From positions 196,001-260,000 of the forward strand of contig NZ_OY781461.1 of assembly GCF_963676955.1 (NCBI RefSeq): a stretch of 64,000 nucleotides of DNA, read 5' to 3'. This document shows, one piece after another, positions 47,084-57,321 of the stretch. How positions within the stretch are numbered: position 1 is the stretch's first letter; each line of letters begins with the position of its first letter. The DNA is from an uncultured Desulfuromonas sp. Its GTDB lineage: Bacteria > Desulfobacterota > Desulfuromonadia > Desulfuromonadales > Desulfuromonadaceae. The translations under genes were made by a program, and so were the position numbers. The notes under the pieces were generated by a model. That model worked only from the letters and a program-made list of their open reading frames with translations, did not search any database and was not told where the DNA came from.

Positions 47084-48019
47084 GTGATAAGAAAATGCAG
47101 ATATGCAATCATGATCTTTGCTCTGACTGCGCTGGCCTATGGCCTGTTCTGGCTCAGCCGGACAACGTTCTTCTCCCCTGAAGAAGCATTGCACATCAAC
47201 TTCTCCCGCGCGGTCGGCTTTGACAGTGCTCCCGGCGAAGCACCGTTAAAAATTGCCGTGTCCGCCATGACATCGCCACAAACCACGGAGGCGCTTTATC
47301 GCGACCTGCTCGAACTGATCGGCCAGAAACTGGATAAGCCGGTCGCCTTTGTCCAGCGCCCCACCTATGAAGAGATCGATATCCTGTTAAAAAACAACCG
47401 TATCGATCTCGCCTTTGTCTGCTCCGGCAGTTACGCTCTGGGACACGATCGCTACGGCTTGCAACTACTGGTAATTCCCATCATTAAAGGCCAACGAACC
47501 TACCACAGTGAAATCATCGTCGCAAAAGACAGCCCGCTGACCAGCCTTGAGGGCCTGCGGGACAAACGTTTCACCTTCACCTCCCAATCGTCAAACAGTG
47601 GCTGCCTGGCACCACGCTTCATGCTTGCCCAGCGTCAGGAGACACCAGAGACGTTTTTTGCCGGCGTCAGCTACAGCGGCACTCATGATAAAGCAATCCA
47701 TGCCGTCGCTCACGGCATCAGCGATGGGGCCGCCGTCGACTCACTGATTCTCAGTCACATGGTTGACAAACAGGAGCCGAGCGCCATGCATGTGCGCGTC
47801 GTTGAACGCTCACAGGATTTTGGCATGCCGCCGGTTGTCGTTCCTGCGCAAATCGACCCACAGCTCAAAGAAAAGTTGCGTAGCATCTTTCTCAGCATCC
47901 ATCAAAGCAGACAGGGCCGTTATATTCTCGACAATCTGGGCATTGATTATTTTACTCCGGCAGAAGACCGGGAATACGATGGTATTCGAGAAATGGCACG
48001 CCTATGTATCGAACAATAG
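47084..48019 (+). CDS. PhnD-like periplasmic binding protein, probable sensor partner
   Basis: 311 residues from a GTG at 47084 (GAGGGG ahead). One N-terminal helix (about 8-25) that may be an uncleaved anchor. Then a type 2 periplasmic fold of the phosphate/phosphonate (PhnD) class: KIAVSAMTSPQTTEALYRDL, DLAFVCSGSYALG, SLEGLRDKRFTFTSQSSNSG, AVDSLILSHM. No ABC transporter genes follow. Instead it overlaps the GGDEF-EAL gene by 16 nt. This suggests that it detects a ligand and signals to that protein. Confidence 0.85.
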   Translation: MIRKCRYAIMIFALTALAYGLFWLSRTTFFSPEEALHINFSRAVGFDSAPGEAPLKIAVSAMTSPQTTEALYRDLLELIGQKLDKPVAFVQRPTYEEIDILLKNNRIDLAFVCSGSYALGHDRYGLQLLVIPIIKGQRTYHSEIIVAKDSPLTSLEGLRDKRFTFTSQSSNSGCLAPRFMLAQRQETPETFFAGVSYSGTHDKAIHAVAHGISDGAAVDSLILSHMVDKQEPSAMHVRVVERSQDFGMPPVVVPAQIDPQLKEKLRSIFLSIHQSRQGRYILDNLGIDYFTPAEDREYDGIREMARLCIEQ

Positions 48020-50295
48020 CCATCGGCCCGGACAAACTCCCGTTGCGACGCCGGATCTTCTGGCGTTCTTTTGCCCTGATGCTACTGCTGATTATCGGCG
48101 TGACCATGACGGCGATCTTTTCCCAGACCAGCCATTTTCATAAGGCCAGCAAGACATTTTATGCCACCCAGGCCCAGCTCATGACCCTGCAGTTGCCGGA
48201 TCAGATTTTGTGGAACGACAAAATCGGCCTGCTACAGCGGTTGCAACGCACCGTTGACAGCGACAGCGCCATTGCCTACGCCTACCTGACCGTTCAGGGT
48301 TCACCGCTCGTTCACACCTTTGACAAAGGATTTCCTCTAGACCTCGTCGGTTTGTCAACGCCCTACGACAAGATCATCGCCTACCGGACCATCATCGGTC
48401 AGGATGGCGAGATTTTTGATCATATTATGAGCGACATCCCGACCACCCAGGCCGTCCTCCATTTCGGACTGCGCCATAGCGAACTGAACCGACGCTCCTG
48501 GAAGGATTTGCAACACATCCTGACAATGGCCGTTCTGGCCCTGTTCCTGGGAGCGGCACTTAGTTGCCAGATTGCCCACGTCACCACCGGCGAAGTGGAA
48601 GAGGCCACCCAGGACCTTTACAAGGAACGACGTTTTCTCCAAACCGTGATCGACGGCGTGGTTGACCCGATACGGGTGCTCAATCATCATAAAGAGATCA
48701 TCATGCTCAACCGCTCCGCCCAAAGCGAGCTGAGCAAAGAAGACTGCCTCGGCGAGAAATGCCGCGAATGCCATAACGGTGTAGATGATGATGACAACGA
48801 GTGCCCTTTTGAAACCGTCCGCCGGACCCGGCAGGCCGTCCGCATTCTACAACACCGCCGTGACCAGGAGGATACGCTGTCGATCTACGAAATTGAAGCG
48901 TCGCCCCTGATCAACGACGGCCACTTTGAGGGCATGGTGGCCACAGCCCGCAACATCACCGACCGGCTGCGACTGGAGGCCAGCCTGGACGAAAAAGAAT
49001 CGCGCCTGCTTTACATGTCCAACCACGATCTGCTCACCAATCTGCCCAACCGCGTGCTGTTTCGCAACCGTCTTAATCAGGCGATTGCCAGGAGTCAGAA
49101 CAACCACGTTGTCCTCTTGTTTATCGGCCTTGACCGCTTCACCAAGATCAATGAGTCCCTCGGCCGCGAAATCGGTGACAACACGTTGACCCAGGCCGCC
49201 GAGAGATTTCGTCGCTGCCTGACAGAAAACCACACCCTGGCGCGTCTCGGCGGCGACGAATTTGCCGTCATCATGGAAGACTGTCGTCACCCGCGCGATG
49301 CCGCGCAAACGGCCAAGAGCCTCCTCGAGCAACTGATTGAGCCCATCCATGTTCATCCCAATGAGATCTACCTGACCGCCAGCATCGGCATCAGCAGTTA
49401 CCCTCAGGATGGCGAAACCCCGAAAACCCTCATGTCCCACGCCGATATCGCCATGACCCGGGCCAAGTCGGAGGGCAAAGACCGCTACCAGTTTTTTGAA
49501 CGGGAGATGACCCGATCCACGAAACGGGAATTTGAGCTGGAGAACGATTTGCGTAAAGCCGTGGCCCGCAATGAACTGCGCGTGTACTATCAGCCGCAAA
49601 TCCAGTTGGACACGCAGAAAATTACCGGCATGGAAGCTCTGATCCGCTGGCAACACCCGCAAAGAGGGCTGATTCCTCCGGCCGACTTCATCCCCCTGGC
49701 GGAAGAAACCGGCCTGATCGTCTCCATCGGTGAATGGGTGTTGCACCAGGCCTGTCGTCAGGTGGCTCAATGGCACGATCAGGGACTGCCGGCCGTGACC
49801 GTGGCCGTCAATCTGTCGCCCCTGCAATTTCGCCATAAGGCATTGGTGCGTAATGTGGCAAAGACACTCCACGAGACCGGCATCAACCCGGCCTGCCTTG
49901 AGCTGGAAGTGACCGAAAGTATGATCATGGACAGCGTTGACAAATCAACCGCAACCATGCTTGAACTGACTAAACTGGGGGCTGGATTAGCCATCGACGA
50001 CTTCGGCACCGGGTATTCCTCGCTGAGCTATTTGCGCTATTTTCCATTGACCAAGCTGAAAATCGACAAGTCGTTCATCGAACGGGTCACCAGCGACGAA
50101 CACGATGCGGCCCTCGCCACCTCGGTGATCGCCCTGGCCCACAGTCTCAACCTGAAAGTCGTCGCCGAAGGGATCGAACACGAAGACCAGGTCCAATTTC
50201 TTGTGCAACGCAGTTGTCATCAGGGCCAGGGATTTTTGTTCAGCGAACCGGTTGCGGCCCCTGCCATGGAACAGCTGTTACGCCAGATCCAATAA
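48004..50295 (+). CDS. Membrane PAS-GGDEF-EAL protein
   Basis: 763 residues. Helices at about 20-42 and 176-195 bracket a periplasmic domain of some 130 residues. A PAS domain follows (about 215-320) containing the Cys motif EKCRECHNGVDDDDNECPF, which includes CxxCH. GGDEF domain at about 335-495 with an intact RLGGDEFAVI. EAL domain at 510-760 with MEALIRWQHP, ELEVTESMIM and AIDDFGTGYSSLSYL. Both c-di-GMP synthesis and breakdown sites look conserved. The overlapping PhnD-like protein is the likely periplasmic input. Confidence 0.93.
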   Translation: MYRTIAIGPDKLPLRRRIFWRSFALMLLLIIGVTMTAIFSQTSHFHKASKTFYATQAQLMTLQLPDQILWNDKIGLLQRLQRTVDSDSAIAYAYLTVQGSPLVHTFDKGFPLDLVGLSTPYDKIIAYRTIIGQDGEIFDHIMSDIPTTQAVLHFGLRHSELNRRSWKDLQHILTMAVLALFLGAALSCQIAHVTTGEVEEATQDLYKERRFLQTVIDGVVDPIRVLNHHKEIIMLNRSAQSELSKEDCLGEKCRECHNGVDDDDNECPFETVRRTRQAVRILQHRRDQEDTLSIYEIEASPLINDGHFEGMVATARNITDRLRLEASLDEKESRLLYMSNHDLLTNLPNRVLFRNRLNQAIARSQNNHVVLLFIGLDRFTKINESLGREIGDNTLTQAAERFRRCLTENHTLARLGGDEFAVIMEDCRHPRDAAQTAKSLLEQLIEPIHVHPNEIYLTASIGISSYPQDGETPKTLMSHADIAMTRAKSEGKDRYQFFEREMTRSTKREFELENDLRKAVARNELRVYYQPQIQLDTQKITGMEALIRWQHPQRGLIPPADFIPLAEETGLIVSIGEWVLHQACRQVAQWHDQGLPAVTVAVNLSPLQFRHKALVRNVAKTLHETGINPACLELEVTESMIMDSVDKSTATMLELTKLGAGLAIDDFGTGYSSLSYLRYFPLTKLKIDKSFIERVTSDEHDAALATSVIALAHSLNLKVVAEGIEHEDQVQFLVQRSCHQGQGFLFSEPVAAPAMEQLLRQIQ

Positions 50296-50299
50296 AATT

Positions 50300-50318
50300 G
50301 ATAACCATTATCATTACC
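50300..50318 (+). promoter_or_regulatory. Fur box before feoA
   Basis: GATAACCATTATCATTACC matches the 19-bp Fur consensus at 15 positions. A TTGACA -35 (50321-50326) follows directly, with TAGCAT as a likely -10 (50345-50350). Fur-Fe2+ binding would block this promoter. Confidence 0.75.
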
Positions 50319-50421
50319 GCTTGACAAGCAAAGCACAACGGGCATAGCATAATCGTTAACAGGTGAGCGATGACCGGTCCCTGTTGAAAAAAGTCCTCGT
50401 TACCGCATAGAGAGTAAAACC

Positions 50422-50676
50422 ATGTGTCCTTTGTCTCAGTGTAAAAGTGGTGATACCGTTTTTGTCAAAGGGTTTACCGGCGGTGCCCGGTTGCGGGGTA
50501 AACTGCATGCCATGGGCCTGATGCCCGGAGAAGAGATTGAGGTGATCTCCAGCAACTGCGGACCTCTGGTCATTCAATCCAAAGGGGTCAAATTGGCTAT
50601 TGGTTGCGGCATGGCTGAGAACATTCTCGTCTCCTGCGAGTGCTCTTGCACGAGGGCCGGCTGCTGGCAAGCCTGA
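50422..50676 (+). CDS. feoA: FeoA-domain protein
   Basis: 84 residues. SH3-like FeoA fold (FTGGARLRGKLHAMGLMPGEEIEVI, GPLVIQSKGVKLAIGCGMAENILV). Unusual Cys-rich ends: MCPLSQC at the start and CECSCTRAGCW at the end. FeoA assists the ferrous iron transporter FeoB, but no feoB follows in this window. Fur-controlled by position. The 316-bp gap after it (50677-50992) holds no gene, only the gsp promoter. Confidence 0.88.
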   Translation: MCPLSQCKSGDTVFVKGFTGGARLRGKLHAMGLMPGEEIEVISSNCGPLVIQSKGVKLAIGCGMAENILVSCECSCTRAGCWQA

Positions 50677-50950
50677 AAATCACGTTCCCATCGATTGATC
50701 CCTGCCTAAAGCCGCGTTGCCCAGAGTTTTTCTCACCTGTTTATTTTTTACATTCCTTCATGTTGTCCTTCACGACGCATTGGTGAGCATTGTGTTCAAA
50801 CCACCATGAACACAGTAAAACAACAAGAAAACACTATCCCTCCCTGTTCAGTCCTGCTACTCTCTTGAAACGTTTTACACCTGAAAGCCCGGAGCCACAT
50901 TAAGCTTGACCAACAGATAAAGAATCACCATTCTCTCTGTGAAACAAGTC

Positions 50951-50959
50951 TGTTATACT
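50951..50959 (+). promoter_or_regulatory. Extended -10 promoter of the gsp operon
   Basis: TGTTATACT, an extended -10 element, about 34 bp before the gspC start. A weak -35 (TTCTCT) is at 50931. Confidence 0.45.
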
Positions 50960-50992
50960 GTCCGCCGACGTTAACTTTTTAGCTCTTTCGGG

Positions 50993-51901
50993 ATGTGCAT
51001 GCTGACTTTATTCCATCGTTTTCTCCCCGCGTACTATCTACTGCTCTGCGCCGTTCTCGGTTTATCTCTGGCGTGGCTGGTGTCCAGCGAAGCCGGCATT
51101 CAACTGGCCTCGCAAGAAACGGTGACGGCAAACGCCTCGGCCCGTCTCTCCGGCAAGGATCGCAATCGCGCACCTCAAGATAACCGGATCATTCTTGAAC
51201 GCAATATTTTCGATTCGACCCGGCCGGCCCAGGCAGTCACAGTCGCCGCAGCAACTCCGACGGAGAAAGCAGGACGCCGCACTCAGGTAGCCGGCAGCAA
51301 CATGACCCTTATCGGCACGGTGGTTGCCGAAGACGATTCTTTGGCCGTCATCAACATCAACGGCCAGATCGAAGTCATTCGCATTGACCATCTGGTTCCC
51401 GGCAGCGGCACCCTGGTCACCGTCACCCGTGATTTTATCGAAATCCAACAAAATGACGGTACGCTCGTTGTTTTGTCTCTGGAAACGTCCAATGATCGGG
51501 CGGCCGACAACACCGCGTCCAGACGTCCGGCCGCCGCGACAGCGCGCAACACCGGCAATCACGAAATTCAGGCGTTGGGAGGCAACCGCTGGCTGATCTC
51601 AGCGGACGAGGCGGATAAAGCCCGCAACAACATTGCCCAGTTAATCAAACAGGTGCGGGTTGATCCCTATGTGGTCGGCGGGAAAACCGAAGGCTTTATC
51701 ATCAAGCGCATTCAACGGGGCACCCTGCTTTACCAGATGGGCCTGAAAAGGGGCGACGTTCTGTTTTCAGTCAATGGCACCAGCCTCGACAGTCCGGAAA
51801 AAGGATTGCAGATTTTTCAACAATTACGCGAAGCCAAAAATCTCAGTGTCGATCTGCAACGCGCAGGGCAGCCACTGAACTTTCAATATGAAATCAAGTA
51901 A
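50993..51901 (+). CDS. gspC: Type II secretion protein C
   Basis: 302 residues. One inner-membrane helix (about 10-30), the periplasmic homology region (NRIILERNIFDSTRP, then MTLIGTVVAEDDSLAVI) and a C-terminal PDZ domain (about 215-300: GFIIKRIQRGTLLYQMGLKRGDVLFSVNG). Links the inner-membrane platform to the GspD secretin. First gene of a tight operon to gspN. The ribosome site is weak; Met3 is an alternative start. Confidence 0.92.
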   Translation: MCMLTLFHRFLPAYYLLLCAVLGLSLAWLVSSEAGIQLASQETVTANASARLSGKDRNRAPQDNRIILERNIFDSTRPAQAVTVAAATPTEKAGRRTQVAGSNMTLIGTVVAEDDSLAVININGQIEVIRIDHLVPGSGTLVTVTRDFIEIQQNDGTLVVLSLETSNDRAADNTASRRPAAATARNTGNHEIQALGGNRWLISADEADKARNNIAQLIKQVRVDPYVVGGKTEGFIIKRIQRGTLLYQMGLKRGDVLFSVNGTSLDSPEKGLQIFQQLREAKNLSVDLQRAGQPLNFQYEIK

Positions 51902-51913
51902 GGAGACGATACG

Positions 51914-53908
51914 GTGCTGATCCGAAAATTCACCTCTGCCGTTGTGATGATACTGCTGGTTTCCGTGCTGATGGCCGGACCGCTGACCCCTGCCTGCCGG
52001 GCCCAGCCCGAAGGTGTCGGCATTACCCTTGATTTCAAGGACATTGAGCTGACGGATCTGATTCGCACGGTCAGCGAGCTGACCGGAAAAAACTTTGTCT
52101 ACGATGACACAATTCGCGGCAAGGCCACCATCATCTCCTCACAGCAGATGTCGGTTAACGAAGCCTATCAGCTGTTTCTGACCGTGCTCAACGTCAAAGG
52201 CTATACGGTCGTCCCTTCGGGCAAAACCAATAAGATCGTGCCGATCAAGTCCGCCAAGGAGAGCAACCTGCCGACTCTGATGAGCAGCCTGTCTCAGGAT
52301 CAGTTTGTCACCCGGATGATCGCACTGGAGCATATCAACGCCGCCGACATCGCTGAATCGATTCTCAGCCCGTTGATGCCCAAGACCAGTAATGTGGTGG
52401 TGTACGAACCTTCCAACATGCTGATCATCTCCGACAGCGCCTCCAACATTCAACGTTTGACCACCATCATCCGTGAGTTGGATGTCCCGGGGGCGTTACA
52501 AGACATGCAGGTCATCCCCCTGATGTTTGCCGACGCCAAGGAAACCGCCACCATCTGCAATGACATCCTGACCAGTGGCAACGCAAAAACAACCACGCGC
52601 CGCCGGACCAGCAAAAACGTCACCACCAGCAGCGCGGACGCCACCAGCAAAGTGATCGCTTACGAACGCACCAATCGCCTGGTGGTCATGGCCACATCGG
52701 ACGATATGACCACCATTCTCAATCTGATTGCCGAACTCGATCAGGAGCCGACGCAACAGCACGCCCGCATCAACCTCTACTATCTGGAAAATGCCGATGC
52801 CGAAGAGCTGAGTAAAACCCTCAACGAAATTCTCACCGGCATCAAGAAACCGGCGTCATCATCCGCAGCGGCAACAACCGGCAAGGGCGTCGCCGCTGCA
52901 GCGATTCAGACCAATGTGACCGTTTCGGCCGACAAGCCGACTAACGCTCTGGTCATCAATGCCACGCCGGAGGATTACGTCATCATCAAGGATATCATCA
53001 AGCAACTCGATATCCGCCGCAAACAGGTGTATGTCGAAGCCTTGATCATGGAACTGTCGATGGATGCGACGGAAGCTCTCGGATCTCAGCTTCAGGGCGC
53101 TTTTGAAGTCGGCAACGAAGGCATTGTCAATCTTTCATCAAACTCCGCTCCCGGTGGAATTCTTTCAGACCCGGAGTCCCTTCTCACCACGTCGGTGAAT
53201 GGTTTACTGGCTGGAGGCTTCAGTAAACTTATTGGCGTTGACACGGATGGTGATGGTATTGACGACAGCCAGGTCACAGCATTCTCTGCACTGATCAAAC
53301 TTTCCAAAGACGATACAAATGTCAATATTCTCTCCGCTCCGCGTCTGCTGACCTCTGACAATGAGGAGGCAGAAATCGTCGTGGGCCGCAACGTCCCGAT
53401 TATTACGTCTCGACTGACCGACAGTACCGGCAGTGACAGCTTGGCACAGAGCGTCTCGGTCGAACGTAAGGATGTTGCCCTGACCCTGCGCTTCACGCCG
53501 CAGATCACGGAAGGGGAACTCGTCCGTTTGAATGTCTATCAGGAAACAACAGACCTGACGGACAGCGTTGGCGACGTCAACAGCGTCGGGCCTACGTTTA
53601 CAACACGAAAAATCAGCAATACGGTTCTGGCGAGAGATGGGCAAACCGTGGTGCTCGGCGGTCTGATTTCGACCAACCAGCAAGAAACCATCAGTAAAGT
53701 TCCCCTCCTCGGAGACATCCCTCTGCTGGGCTGGTTGTTTAAAAGCAAAGACAGCACGGAGATCAAAACCAATTTGCTGGTGTTCATCACCCCAACAATC
53801 ATCAGCGACATGGAAGACCTCTCGAGTGTCACCAGTATCAACCGGGAAGCCTTTGATCGCATCAAAAACGATCCGGAGCCCTCAAACGACAATACGGAGC
53901 AGAACTGA
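51914..53908 (+). CDS. gspD: Type II secretion secretin
   Basis: 664 residues from a GTG at 51914 (AAGGAGA ahead). Signal peptide, N0 domain (ITLDFKDIELTDLIRTVSEL), N1-N3 domains with Thr/Ala-rich linkers, and the secretin core ending VPLLGDIPLLGWLFKSKD and LLVFITPTII. Forms the outer-membrane gate. No pilotin gene seen. Confidence 0.96.
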   Translation: MLIRKFTSAVVMILLVSVLMAGPLTPACRAQPEGVGITLDFKDIELTDLIRTVSELTGKNFVYDDTIRGKATIISSQQMSVNEAYQLFLTVLNVKGYTVVPSGKTNKIVPIKSAKESNLPTLMSSLSQDQFVTRMIALEHINAADIAESILSPLMPKTSNVVVYEPSNMLIISDSASNIQRLTTIIRELDVPGALQDMQVIPLMFADAKETATICNDILTSGNAKTTTRRRTSKNVTTSSADATSKVIAYERTNRLVVMATSDDMTTILNLIAELDQEPTQQHARINLYYLENADAEELSKTLNEILTGIKKPASSSAAATTGKGVAAAAIQTNVTVSADKPTNALVINATPEDYVIIKDIIKQLDIRRKQVYVEALIMELSMDATEALGSQLQGAFEVGNEGIVNLSSNSAPGGILSDPESLLTTSVNGLLAGGFSKLIGVDTDGDGIDDSQVTAFSALIKLSKDDTNVNILSAPRLLTSDNEEAEIVVGRNVPIITSRLTDSTGSDSLAQSVSVERKDVALTLRFTPQITEGELVRLNVYQETTDLTDSVGDVNSVGPTFTTRKISNTVLARDGQTVVLGGLISTNQQETISKVPLLGDIPLLGWLFKSKDSTEIKTNLLVFITPTIISDMEDLSSVTSINREAFDRIKNDPEPSNDNTEQN

Positions 53909-53910
53909 TT

Positions 53911-55602
53911 ATGGCTGCAGCGCCCCGTCTTGGAGAGATCCTGCAACAACGGTTCGGACTTGGTGATGACGCCCTCAACAATGCTTTGGAACGTCAGCAG
54001 GACAGCGACCAGCGCATTGGTGAGCTGCTGCTTGAGCAACAGGCGATTACCTCACAACAACTCAGCCAGGCGTTGGCCGAGCAACTGGGACTGGACTATC
54101 TCGACAGTCTACCGGAGGTGATCACCGCTGAAGACCTGCTCAGTCTGATCCCGCTGGCCTATGCCCGGCACCATGCGGTGATCCCGCTCAGTCGCGATGA
54201 GCGCCGTCTGAAACTGCTCATGGCCGATCCGTTTGATCGCAATGCCATTAACGATCTGACCACCCTGGCCAATGCCCGCATAGAGCCCTGCCTGGCCGCC
54301 CGCGAAGAGATCATCGCGCTGATCAACCGCAGCTACGAAACCCATGCCGGGGCCGCTCACGACATGGTCAGCGACATCGACGACAACGATGACGACTTTG
54401 TGCGCAATCTGGAACCGACAGACCTGCTCGACAGCAATGACGAAGCGCCGATTATCCGTTTCGTCAACAGCCTGATCACTCAGGCGTATAAAGAACGGGC
54501 CAGCGATATCCACATTGAGCCGTTTGAAACCGAGCTGATCGTGCGCTACCGCATTGACGGCCTGCTTTACGAGGTGTTGCGCCCACCGTTTCGCGCCACG
54601 GCCAGTATCATCTCCCGCCTGAAGATCATGGCCGGTTTAAACATCGCCGAAAAGCGCCTGCCGCAGGACGGTCGCTTTCGGGTGCGCATCGCCGCCAAAG
54701 ATATTGACGTGCGGGTGTCTTCCCTGCCCACGGCCTTTGGCGAACGGATCGTGCTGCGTCTGCTCGACAAAAGCAATAACGTGTTGTCCCTCGAAGATAT
54801 CGGCATGGACAACACGCTGCTGGAGCAGATCCAGAAACAGATCAGCAAACCGCACGGTGTCTTCCTGGTCACCGGCCCCACCGGCAGTGGTAAAACCACC
54901 ACTCTGTATGCGGCCTTAAGCCGCCTCAACGACCGGGAAAAGAACATCATCACCGTTGAAGACCCCATTGAGTATCAACTGGCCGGGGTCGGTCAGATTC
55001 AGGTCAATGCAAAAATCAACCTGACCTTTGCCAGTGGACTGCGCTCCATCCTGCGTCAGGACCCGGACATCATCATGGTCGGTGAGATTCGCGACCATGA
55101 GACCGCCGAAATTGCCGTACAGTCGGCGCTCACCGGCCACATGGTGTTTTCCACCCTGCATACCAACGATGCCGCCGGCGGCCTGACCCGTCTGGTGGAG
55201 ATGGGCATTGAGCCGTTTCTGGCCGCGTCGTCACTTGTCGGCATTCTCGCCCAACGGCTGGTGCGCACCATCTGTCCGCACTGTCGTGAGGCTTATCAGC
55301 CGGAAGCCGGCATTCTCAGCCAGCTCGGTCTCGACCCGACCGCAGCGCATACCTTCTACCGCGGCCGCGGCTGTGACAAGTGCATGAACATCGGCTATCG
55401 CGGCCGGAGCGGCATTTACGAACTGTTGACCATGAGCGAAGCCATTCGTGGCCAGCTGCTGGCCAATATTGATGCCGCGTCCATCCGCCAGACCGCCATT
55501 GGCCAGGGCATGGTGCCGCTACGTCAGGCCGGGCTGGAAAAAGCCCGCCAGGGGATCACCACCCTTGAGGAAGTGATCCGAGTCACGCAAGAGGAGGCTT
55601 AA
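53911..55602 (+). CDS. gspE: Type II secretion ATPase
   Basis: 563 residues. N1E domain, then the AAA-like core: Walker A GPTGSGKTTT, Asp box ITVEDPIEYQL, Walker B DPDIIMVGEIRD, His box GHMVFSTLHTNDA. Tetra-cysteine zinc motif CPHC...CDKC (about 465-495). Drives pseudopilus assembly. Confidence 0.97.
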   Translation: MAAAPRLGEILQQRFGLGDDALNNALERQQDSDQRIGELLLEQQAITSQQLSQALAEQLGLDYLDSLPEVITAEDLLSLIPLAYARHHAVIPLSRDERRLKLLMADPFDRNAINDLTTLANARIEPCLAAREEIIALINRSYETHAGAAHDMVSDIDDNDDDFVRNLEPTDLLDSNDEAPIIRFVNSLITQAYKERASDIHIEPFETELIVRYRIDGLLYEVLRPPFRATASIISRLKIMAGLNIAEKRLPQDGRFRVRIAAKDIDVRVSSLPTAFGERIVLRLLDKSNNVLSLEDIGMDNTLLEQIQKQISKPHGVFLVTGPTGSGKTTTLYAALSRLNDREKNIITVEDPIEYQLAGVGQIQVNAKINLTFASGLRSILRQDPDIIMVGEIRDHETAEIAVQSALTGHMVFSTLHTNDAAGGLTRLVEMGIEPFLAASSLVGILAQRLVRTICPHCREAYQPEAGILSQLGLDPTAAHTFYRGRGCDKCMNIGYRGRSGIYELLTMSEAIRGQLLANIDAASIRQTAIGQGMVPLRQAGLEKARQGITTLEEVIRVTQEEA

Positions 55603-55604
55603 GC

Positions 55605-56819
55605 GTGGCGCTCTTTGACTACACCGGATTCAACCAACAGGGCAAAAACGCCAAAGGCAGCCTGGAGGCGGGCAGCAAACGTGCGGCACTGGAACAACTG
55701 CGCGACCAAGGCATTTACGTCAGCACCCTGGAAGAACAGCAAAAGACAGTCACGCGCCGCCGTTGGTCCCTGCCGCGCCGTTCGCGACTGCCGATCAATG
55801 ACCTGGCCACCACCACCCGGCTGCTCGCCACCCTGCTTCAGGCGGGCGTGCCATTGGATGAAGCCCTGCAGTCCGTGGTCGAACAAGTGGAAAATCCAAC
55901 CCAGGCCCGTCTTTATACCCAGGTGCGTGAAGAAGTCCGTCAGGGCAGCTCGCTGTTTGAAGCCCTGGCTGATCAGGGCCGTTCGTTTCCCGATCTTTAC
56001 CAGCGCATGGTGGAAGTGGGCGAAAACAGCGGCACCCTCGATCAGGTGCTGTTACGTCTGGCCGATTTTCTTGAAGAACAGGCCCGGCTGCGCTCACGCA
56101 CGGTTTCCGCTCTGGCCTATCCGGTACTGATGGCCATTGTCGGTGTCGGCGTGCTGCTGTTTCTGCTCAGCTTTGTCGTGCCGAAGATCACCCGCATGCT
56201 CACCGACCTCGGTCAGGCTCTGCCCTTGCCGACCCGTCTACTGATCACCACCAGCGACCTGATTTCAGCGTATGGCTGGCTGGTGGCGCTGCTGGTCGGC
56301 GGCGCTGTTTTCGCGTTGTTGCGCTATCGCCGCACCGAAGCCGGACGCCTCAAACTGGACGGCTGGACATTGAAACTGCCGCTGATCGGCCGGATTCAAC
56401 GCGAGATTGCCACCGCCCGATTCAGTCGCACCCTGGGCACCCTGTTGCACAGCGGTGTTCCTCTGCTCAAGGCCCTGGAGATCAGCTGCGGACTGTTGAG
56501 TAACAAAGTCTTGCGCACGGCCGTGGAACAAACCTCTCTGGAGGTGCGTGAAGGAGCCAGCCTCGCCGAACCGCTCAAGCGCTCCGGTGTTTTCCCGCCG
56601 CTATTGGCCCAGATGACGGCCGTCGGCGAACGCAGCGGCACCCTGGAAGAGATGCTGATCAAGGTTGCCGACAGTCAGGACCGTCAGGTGGAGATCACCC
56701 TGGCCGGGCTGCTGTCGCTGCTGGAACCGTTAATGATCCTCGCTATGGGCGGCATTATCGGTTTTATTGTCCTGGCGGTTCTTCTGCCGATTTTCCAGGC
56801 CAGTCAGGGACTCGGCTAA
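55605..56819 (+). CDS. gspF: Type II secretion inner-membrane platform protein
   Basis: 404 residues from a GTG. Two T2SSF repeats (about 70-190 and 275-395) and three helices. Conserved LLQAGVPLDEAL and LLHSGVPLLKALE. Two nt after gspE. Confidence 0.96.
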   Translation: MALFDYTGFNQQGKNAKGSLEAGSKRAALEQLRDQGIYVSTLEEQQKTVTRRRWSLPRRSRLPINDLATTTRLLATLLQAGVPLDEALQSVVEQVENPTQARLYTQVREEVRQGSSLFEALADQGRSFPDLYQRMVEVGENSGTLDQVLLRLADFLEEQARLRSRTVSALAYPVLMAIVGVGVLLFLLSFVVPKITRMLTDLGQALPLPTRLLITTSDLISAYGWLVALLVGGAVFALLRYRRTEAGRLKLDGWTLKLPLIGRIQREIATARFSRTLGTLLHSGVPLLKALEISCGLLSNKVLRTAVEQTSLEVREGASLAEPLKRSGVFPPLLAQMTAVGERSGTLEEMLIKVADSQDRQVEITLAGLLSLLEPLMILAMGGIIGFIVLAVLLPIFQASQGLG

Positions 56820-56874
56820 ACCTTTGCCCAAAAATCAGATGTTAAATTGTCATCATCGATAAGGAGTTTGCACC

Positions 56875-57321
56875 ATGAAAAAAAGCGCCAACATCCATCG
56901 CAACCAACGTGGTTTCACTCTGATTGAAGTCATGGTAGTTGTTGTCATTCTCGGCATTCTCGCCGGCATTGTCGTTCCAAAACTGCTCGACCGTCCGGAA
57001 GAAGCGCGTCGCACCAAAGCGGAATTACAGATCAAGGGAATCGAAGATGCGCTGGCTTTATACAAATTGGATAATGGCATCTTCCCCAGCACCGAGCAGG
57101 GCCTGATGGCACTGGTGAAAAAACCGGAATCGGGACGCATTCCCATCAAATACCGCGAAGGCGGCTACATGAAGAAAATCCCCAGCGATCCTTGGGGTGG
57201 CACCTATATCTTTCTGAGTCCCGGCCTGAACGGAGACTATGACCTGCTGTCCTACGGTGCCGATGGTGAACCGGGAGGAGAAGGCAAGGATGCCGACGTT
57301 AAAAGCTGGGAGATTGAATAA
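56875..57321 (+). CDS. gspG: Type II secretion major pseudopilin
   Basis: 148 residues. Prepilin peptidase site [19 protein letters not shown] with Glu+5. C-terminal calcium-loop region [20 protein letters not shown]. Main subunit of the pseudopilus. Overlaps gspH by 32 nt. Confidence 0.97.
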   Translation: MKKSANIHRNQRGFTLIEVMVVVVILGILAGIVVPKLLDRPEEARRTKAELQIKGIEDALALYKLDNGIFPSTEQGLMALVKKPESGRIPIKYREGGYMKKIPSDPWGGTYIFLSPGLNGDYDLLSYGADGEPGGEGKDADVKSWEIE

